The notes beneath the pieces are model-generated. The model saw only the letters and a program-made list of their open reading frames with translations, had not been told where the DNA came from and ran no database searches. The position numbers and the translations under genes were made by a program. This document shows positions 27,870 to 30,719 of a DNA stretch of 30,719 bases, one piece after another. This stretch comes from UBA9676 sp036522155 (lineage in GTDB: Bacteria > Actinomycetota > Actinomycetes > Streptosporangiales > Streptosporangiaceae), in assembly GCA_036522155.1 (NCBI GenBank), contig DATDGI010000370.1, forward strand, positions 1 through 30,719, read 5' to 3'. Position 1 is the stretch's first letter. Each line of letters begins with the position of its first letter.

Positions 27870-28780
27870 CCAGCCCGGGCCCGCGGCTGCCGGACGGGGT
27901 GCTGGCCGGGCACTGGACCGACCGGGCGGGCCTGACCGGCTGCACGGTGGTGCTGGTCCCGGCGGGCGCGGCCGGCGGCGTGGACGTGCGCGGCGGGGCG
28001 CCGGGCACGCTCGGCACCGACGGGCTGCGGCCGGGCACGCTGACGGGGCGGGTGCACGCCGTCCTGCTCACCGGCGGCAGCGCGTTCGGCCTGGACGCGG
28101 CGGGCGGTGTGATGCGCTACCTGGACGAGCGGGGCGCGGGCTTCGACATCGGCGGTGTCCGGGTGCCGATCGTCGCCGGGGCGGTCATCTTCGATCTGCT
28201 CAACGGCGATGCCCGGGCCCGGCCCGATGCGGCCGCGGGTTACGCCGCCTGCCAGGCGGCGACGGCCACCCCGGAGATGGGCGCCGTCGGCGCGGGCACC
28301 GGTGCGACCGTGGCCAAGGCGGGTGGCCTGCCCCGGCCGGGCGGCCTGGGGATCGCCAGCGTCCCCGCGGGTGCCGCCACGGTGGCCGCGATCATGGTGG
28401 CCAACAGCGTGGGCGGGATCTGGGACGACGACCGCCACGAGTGGGTCGCGCCGGTGACCGAGGGCGCGGTGGCACCGGGACCGGCGCCGGGCGCCAACAC
28501 CACGATCGGGGTGGTGGTCACCGACGCGGAGCTGAGCCGGGAGCAGGCCAACCGGGTGGCCACGGTGGCGCACGACGGCATTGCCCGGGCGGTGCGCCCG
28601 GCCCACACCCGTTACGACGGGGACACCATGTTCTGCCTGGCCACGGGCGTGGTACCGGCCGCGGCGGGCGTGACTGACCCGGCCGACCCTCGGGCCGCGA
28701 ACGCGCTGGCGGACGCGGTCGAGGCGGCGGCGGCGCAGGCGGTGGCGCGTGCGATCGCGGCGGCGGTGCGCGGGCGCTAG
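27866..28780 (+). CDS. P1-family (DmpA/NylC-type) N-terminal-nucleophile peptidase
   Basis: A 304-residue member of the P1 family, enzymes that self-cleave to expose a Ser or Thr nucleophile and act on N-terminal or linear amides (aminopeptidases and nylon-oligomer hydrolases). Key blocks are GRVHAVLLTGGSAFGLDAAGGVMRYLDERG (nucleotide-like GGSAFGL motif of the family), GAVGAGTGATVAKAGG, and PGANTTIGVVVTD, with Asn211-Thr212 as the predicted autocleavage point, matching the N-T arrangement of NylC rather than the G-S of DmpA. The GTG start overlaps the glnA2 stop (GTGA), so the two are translationally coupled. That suggests a link between glutamyl ligation and hydrolysis, which is inference. 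Confidence 0.88.
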   Translation: MTSPGPRLPDGVLAGHWTDRAGLTGCTVVLVPAGAAGGVDVRGGAPGTLGTDGLRPGTLTGRVHAVLLTGGSAFGLDAAGGVMRYLDERGAGFDIGGVRVPIVAGAVIFDLLNGDARARPDAAAGYAACQAATATPEMGAVGAGTGATVAKAGGLPRPGGLGIASVPAGAATVAAIMVANSVGGIWDDDRHEWVAPVTEGAVAPGPAPGANTTIGVVVTDAELSREQANRVATVAHDGIARAVRPAHTRYDGDTMFCLATGVVPAAAGVTDPADPRAANALADAVEAAAAQAVARAIAAAVRGR

Positions 28781-28806
28781 CCTTCGGCTCTGACTTATGC
28801 CGATAC

Positions 28807-28812
28807 GGAGGT
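28807..28812 (+). promoter_or_regulatory. Shine-Dalgarno GGAGGT
   Basis: GGAGGT lies four bases before the GTG at 28817 and decides that start. Confidence 0.75.
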
Positions 28813-28816
28813 AATC

Positions 28817-30580
28817 GTGCCCGATCAGTTCTCGGCCGTGGACGAACTGGCCGGGGCCTTCCAGCGGGGCGGCGGGCAGCCGGGCATCGCCTACGGGGTC
28901 GTGGCCGGGGGCCGGCTGGTGCACGCCGGCGGGTGCGGCGAGCGGTGGGTGGGCGGTCTCACTCCCGACGCCACCACGGTGTTCCGGATCGCGTCGATGA
29001 CCAAGAGCTTCACCGCGGCGGCGGTGCTCGCCCTGCGCGACGACGGCCGCCTGGCCCTGGACGACCCGGCCGCCAGGTATGTGCCCGAACTGCGCGGCGT
29101 GCGGCTGCCGAGCCCGGACTCGCCGCAGGTCTCGATCCGGCACCTGCTGACCATGACCGCCGGGTTCCCGACCGACGACCCGTGGGGGGACCGCCAGCAG
29201 GGGCTGCCGCTGGCCAGCTTCGCGCAGCTGCTGGCCGGCGGGCTCAGCTTCGCCTGGGCGCCCGGGACCAGGTTCGAGTACTCCAACCTGGGCTATGCCA
29301 TCCTTGGCCGGGTCATCAGCGCGGTCTCCGGGATGAGCTACCTGGACTTCGTCTCCGAGCGGCTGCTCCGCCCGCTGGCGATGACCAGGACCGGGTTCGA
29401 CACGGCCCCGTTCGACGTCATGGACCTGGCCCGCGGCTACCGCCGGAGCGCGGACCGGTGGGAAGAACTCGCGCCCGACGGCAACGGTGCGTTCGCCCCG
29501 ATGGGCGGTGTGTTCAGCTGCGTCGCGGATCTGGCCCGGTGGGTGAGCGGCTTCACCGCCGCCTTCCCGCCCGCTGAGCCTGCCGCGGGCGGCCCGCACC
29601 CGCTGGCCCGCGCCACCCGGCGGGAGATGCAGCTGCCGCAGGCCATGCTGCCGCCGCCGGCCCTGGACCGGCTGCCCGGCGATCCGGCCAGCGGCGGGCC
29701 GGTGGGCTACGGTTTCGGCCTGTTCATCGACAGGAACCCGCGCGGGCGGGTGGTCGGCCATAGCGGCGGTTACCCGGGCTTCGGCAGCAACATGCGCTGG
29801 CACCCGGCGACCGGGCTGGGCGTGATCGTGCTGGCGAACAGCACCTACGCGGCCGCCCCCACGCTGGCCGCCCGGATGCTCGACGCCGTGCTGCGCCTGC
29901 ACGGGCCGGCCTGGACGGCGCCGGGCGGGCCGGCGGCGATGGGCATCGTGGGCGCCCCCGGCGGCGCCTGGCCGGCCACGCTCACCGCCCAGCGGGAGGT
30001 GAACAAGCTGCTCGGCACCTGGAGCGATGCCGAGGCGGACCGGCTGTTCAGCCCGAACGTGGCGCAGGACGAGCCTTACCCGGAGCGGCGGCGCAAGATC
30101 GGGCTGGTCCGCGAGCGGATCGGCCAGCTGGCCGTGGCCGCGGACCGGCCCGCCGAGTTCGACTCGCCCGCGCACTGCCGCTGGTGGCTGGCGGGCGAGC
30201 GCGGTGTGGTGCAGGCCGAGATCAGGCTCACCCCGGAACGTGACCCGCGGATCCAGTCCTTCACCCTGGCCGTGCCGCCCGCCCCGGACAGCCCGCTCGG
30301 CCAGGTGGTCACCGCCCTCATTTCGCTGCTGAACGGCGGTGCCCGCGACTGGCCGCCAACCGTGCCGGTGGCCGGCTCGGTGGTGACCGGAGTGCTGCTG
30401 CGGCAGTTCCGGATGGCCGCGGCCTGGACCGGGCCCTGCCGGGTGGGCGCCTTCCGGGCCGGCAACGGCCAGACCAGCAGCACGGTGGAACTGGACGGCG
30501 AAACCGGCCGGCTGCTGCTGTCGGTGGTCATCAGCCGGGCCGGGCACCTGCGCCAGGCCGACATCCTGGTCCGCCCCTGA
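28817..30580 (+). CDS. Serine hydrolase of the beta-lactamase/penicillin-binding (class C) family
   Basis: A 587-residue protein. The N-terminal 370 residues are a class C-like serine hydrolase domain: SMTK (nucleophile Ser60, Lys63), YSN (Tyr155-Asn157) and HSGG (His315) replacing the KTG box, as in the esterase/D-aminopeptidase-like branch. The rest (about 390-587) is a separate C-terminal domain with LLGTWSDAEADRLFSPNVAQDE and a lipocalin-like run of strands, common in this branch. No signal peptide or lipobox is visible, so a cytosolic role in peptide or ester turnover is more likely than antibiotic resistance. The GTG start has a strong GGAGGT. It follows the P1 peptidase by 36 bases and could share its transcript. 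Confidence 0.9.
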   Translation: MPDQFSAVDELAGAFQRGGGQPGIAYGVVAGGRLVHAGGCGERWVGGLTPDATTVFRIASMTKSFTAAAVLALRDDGRLALDDPAARYVPELRGVRLPSPDSPQVSIRHLLTMTAGFPTDDPWGDRQQGLPLASFAQLLAGGLSFAWAPGTRFEYSNLGYAILGRVISAVSGMSYLDFVSERLLRPLAMTRTGFDTAPFDVMDLARGYRRSADRWEELAPDGNGAFAPMGGVFSCVADLARWVSGFTAAFPPAEPAAGGPHPLARATRREMQLPQAMLPPPALDRLPGDPASGGPVGYGFGLFIDRNPRGRVVGHSGGYPGFGSNMRWHPATGLGVIVLANSTYAAAPTLAARMLDAVLRLHGPAWTAPGGPAAMGIVGAPGGAWPATLTAQREVNKLLGTWSDAEADRLFSPNVAQDEPYPERRRKIGLVRERIGQLAVAADRPAEFDSPAHCRWWLAGERGVVQAEIRLTPERDPRIQSFTLAVPPAPDSPLGQVVTALISLLNGGARDWPPTVPVAGSVVTGVLLRQFRMAAAWTGPCRVGAFRAGNGQTSSTVELDGETGRLLLSVVISRAGHLRQADILVRP

Positions 30581-30613
30581 CCCGGTGGCCTGCCCCTAGC
30601 CTGGCCCGCCCGT

Positions 30614-30619
30614 TACCGT
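30614..30619 (+). promoter_or_regulatory. Putative -10 hexamer TACCGT (leaderless)
   Basis: TACCGT ends six bases before the GTG at 30626. Confidence 0.5.
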
Positions 30620-30625
30620 GCTGGG

Positions 30626-30719
30626 GTGAGCATGCCCCGCCGCACCACCGTGGCCGCCCAGCTGACCAGGATGGGGTTCGCCGATCCGGCCCGGGCGGAA
30701 CGGCTGGCCGGGGACATGG
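30626..30719 (+). CDS. glnE: Probable glutamine synthetase adenylyltransferase, N-terminal fragment
   Basis: Only the first 31 codons are in the window: a GTG start reading MSMPRRTTVAAQLTRMGFADPARAERLAGDM. The block TTVAAQLTRMGFADPARAERL resembles the start of actinobacterial GlnE, the enzyme that adenylylates and deadenylylates type I glutamine synthetase, and glnE is a plausible neighbour of glnA2. With so few residues this is a moderate call. An internal ATG at 30632 is an alternative start; the -10 hexamer six bases before the GTG supports 30626. Confidence 0.55.
   Translation, partial: MSMPRRTTVAAQLTRMGFADPARAERLAGDM

Noticed and set aside
28779..28789. AGCC-TTC-GGCT as a terminator after the P1 peptidase
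   Set aside because: Only four base pairs and no T-run; too weak to call.
27851..30547. An 898-codon open frame on the minus strand opposite the P1 peptidase and serine hydrolase genes
   Set aside because: It is a typical shadow frame of high-GC coding DNA: rich in Arg, Gly, Pro and His with no domain motifs, while the plus strand carries two complete recognisable families with catalytic residues.
28817..30580. The serine beta-lactamase-family protein as an antibiotic-resistance gene
   Set aside because: It has no export signal and has HSGG in place of KTG, as in esterase or peptidase relatives, so resistance is not supported.

Overview
The window is very GC-rich DNA with strong G/C preference at third codon positions. 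Its gene content is that of an actinomycete: a mycobacterial-type extended methionine aminopeptidase, a mycosin-like protease, a GlnA2-type glutamine synthetase followed by what looks like the start of glnE, coenzyme F420 genes (an NADPH:F420 reductase and an LLM-type oxidoreductase), glutamine-dependent NAD synthetase and PanB. The order nadE, glnA2, glnE recalls the glutamine synthetase region of Streptomyces-like chromosomes, so most of it reads as core chromosome. I cannot name the genus. No tRNA, rRNA, CRISPR array, transposase or prophage gene was seen, and no gene-free stretch exceeds 300 bases.

Layout. 1-5326: the end of an Nramp metal transporter, a convergent histidine phosphatase, a polytopic GT-C-like membrane protein, a membrane-anchored exported protein and a mycosin-like protease, then a lone ribbon-helix-helix regulator. 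5323-8425: methionine aminopeptidase, a divergent 55-residue protein, and two paralogous proteins each with two YbjQ-type domains. 8444-12860: a PEP mutase/isocitrate lyase-family protein, a conserved hypothetical divergent from the F420 reductase, an ArsR regulator coupled to an SRPBCC-YCII fusion, and an F420-type LLM oxidoreductase. 12920-14754: a tightly overlapping three-gene operon (small helix-turn-helix protein, stand-alone double Clp_N protein, TIM-barrel hydrolase-like protein) behind two matched palindromes. 14938-18357: panB, and divergently a DHA2 efflux pump with its TetR repressor. 18405-21998: flavodoxin, an AlkZ-like winged-helix protein, a methyltransferase, and a DUF2891 protein. 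22004-22770: an antitoxin-toxin pair with lower GC. 22877-30719: nadE, a CocE/S15 hydrolase, glnA2 coupled to a P1-family peptidase, a serine beta-lactamase-family protein, and the start of glnE.

Two themes stand out. First, about sixteen genes have an A2/T6-type -10 hexamer ending 6-8 bases before the start codon, so they are probably transcribed as leaderless mRNAs; this also helped fix several starts. Second, several regulators sit next to clear palindromic candidate operators (ArsR, the HTH/Clp_N operon, TetR, possibly the RHH protein). The best candidate for an undescribed system is the HTH/Clp_N/TIM-barrel operon at 12920-14754. All functional names come from reading translated motifs; no database search was run.
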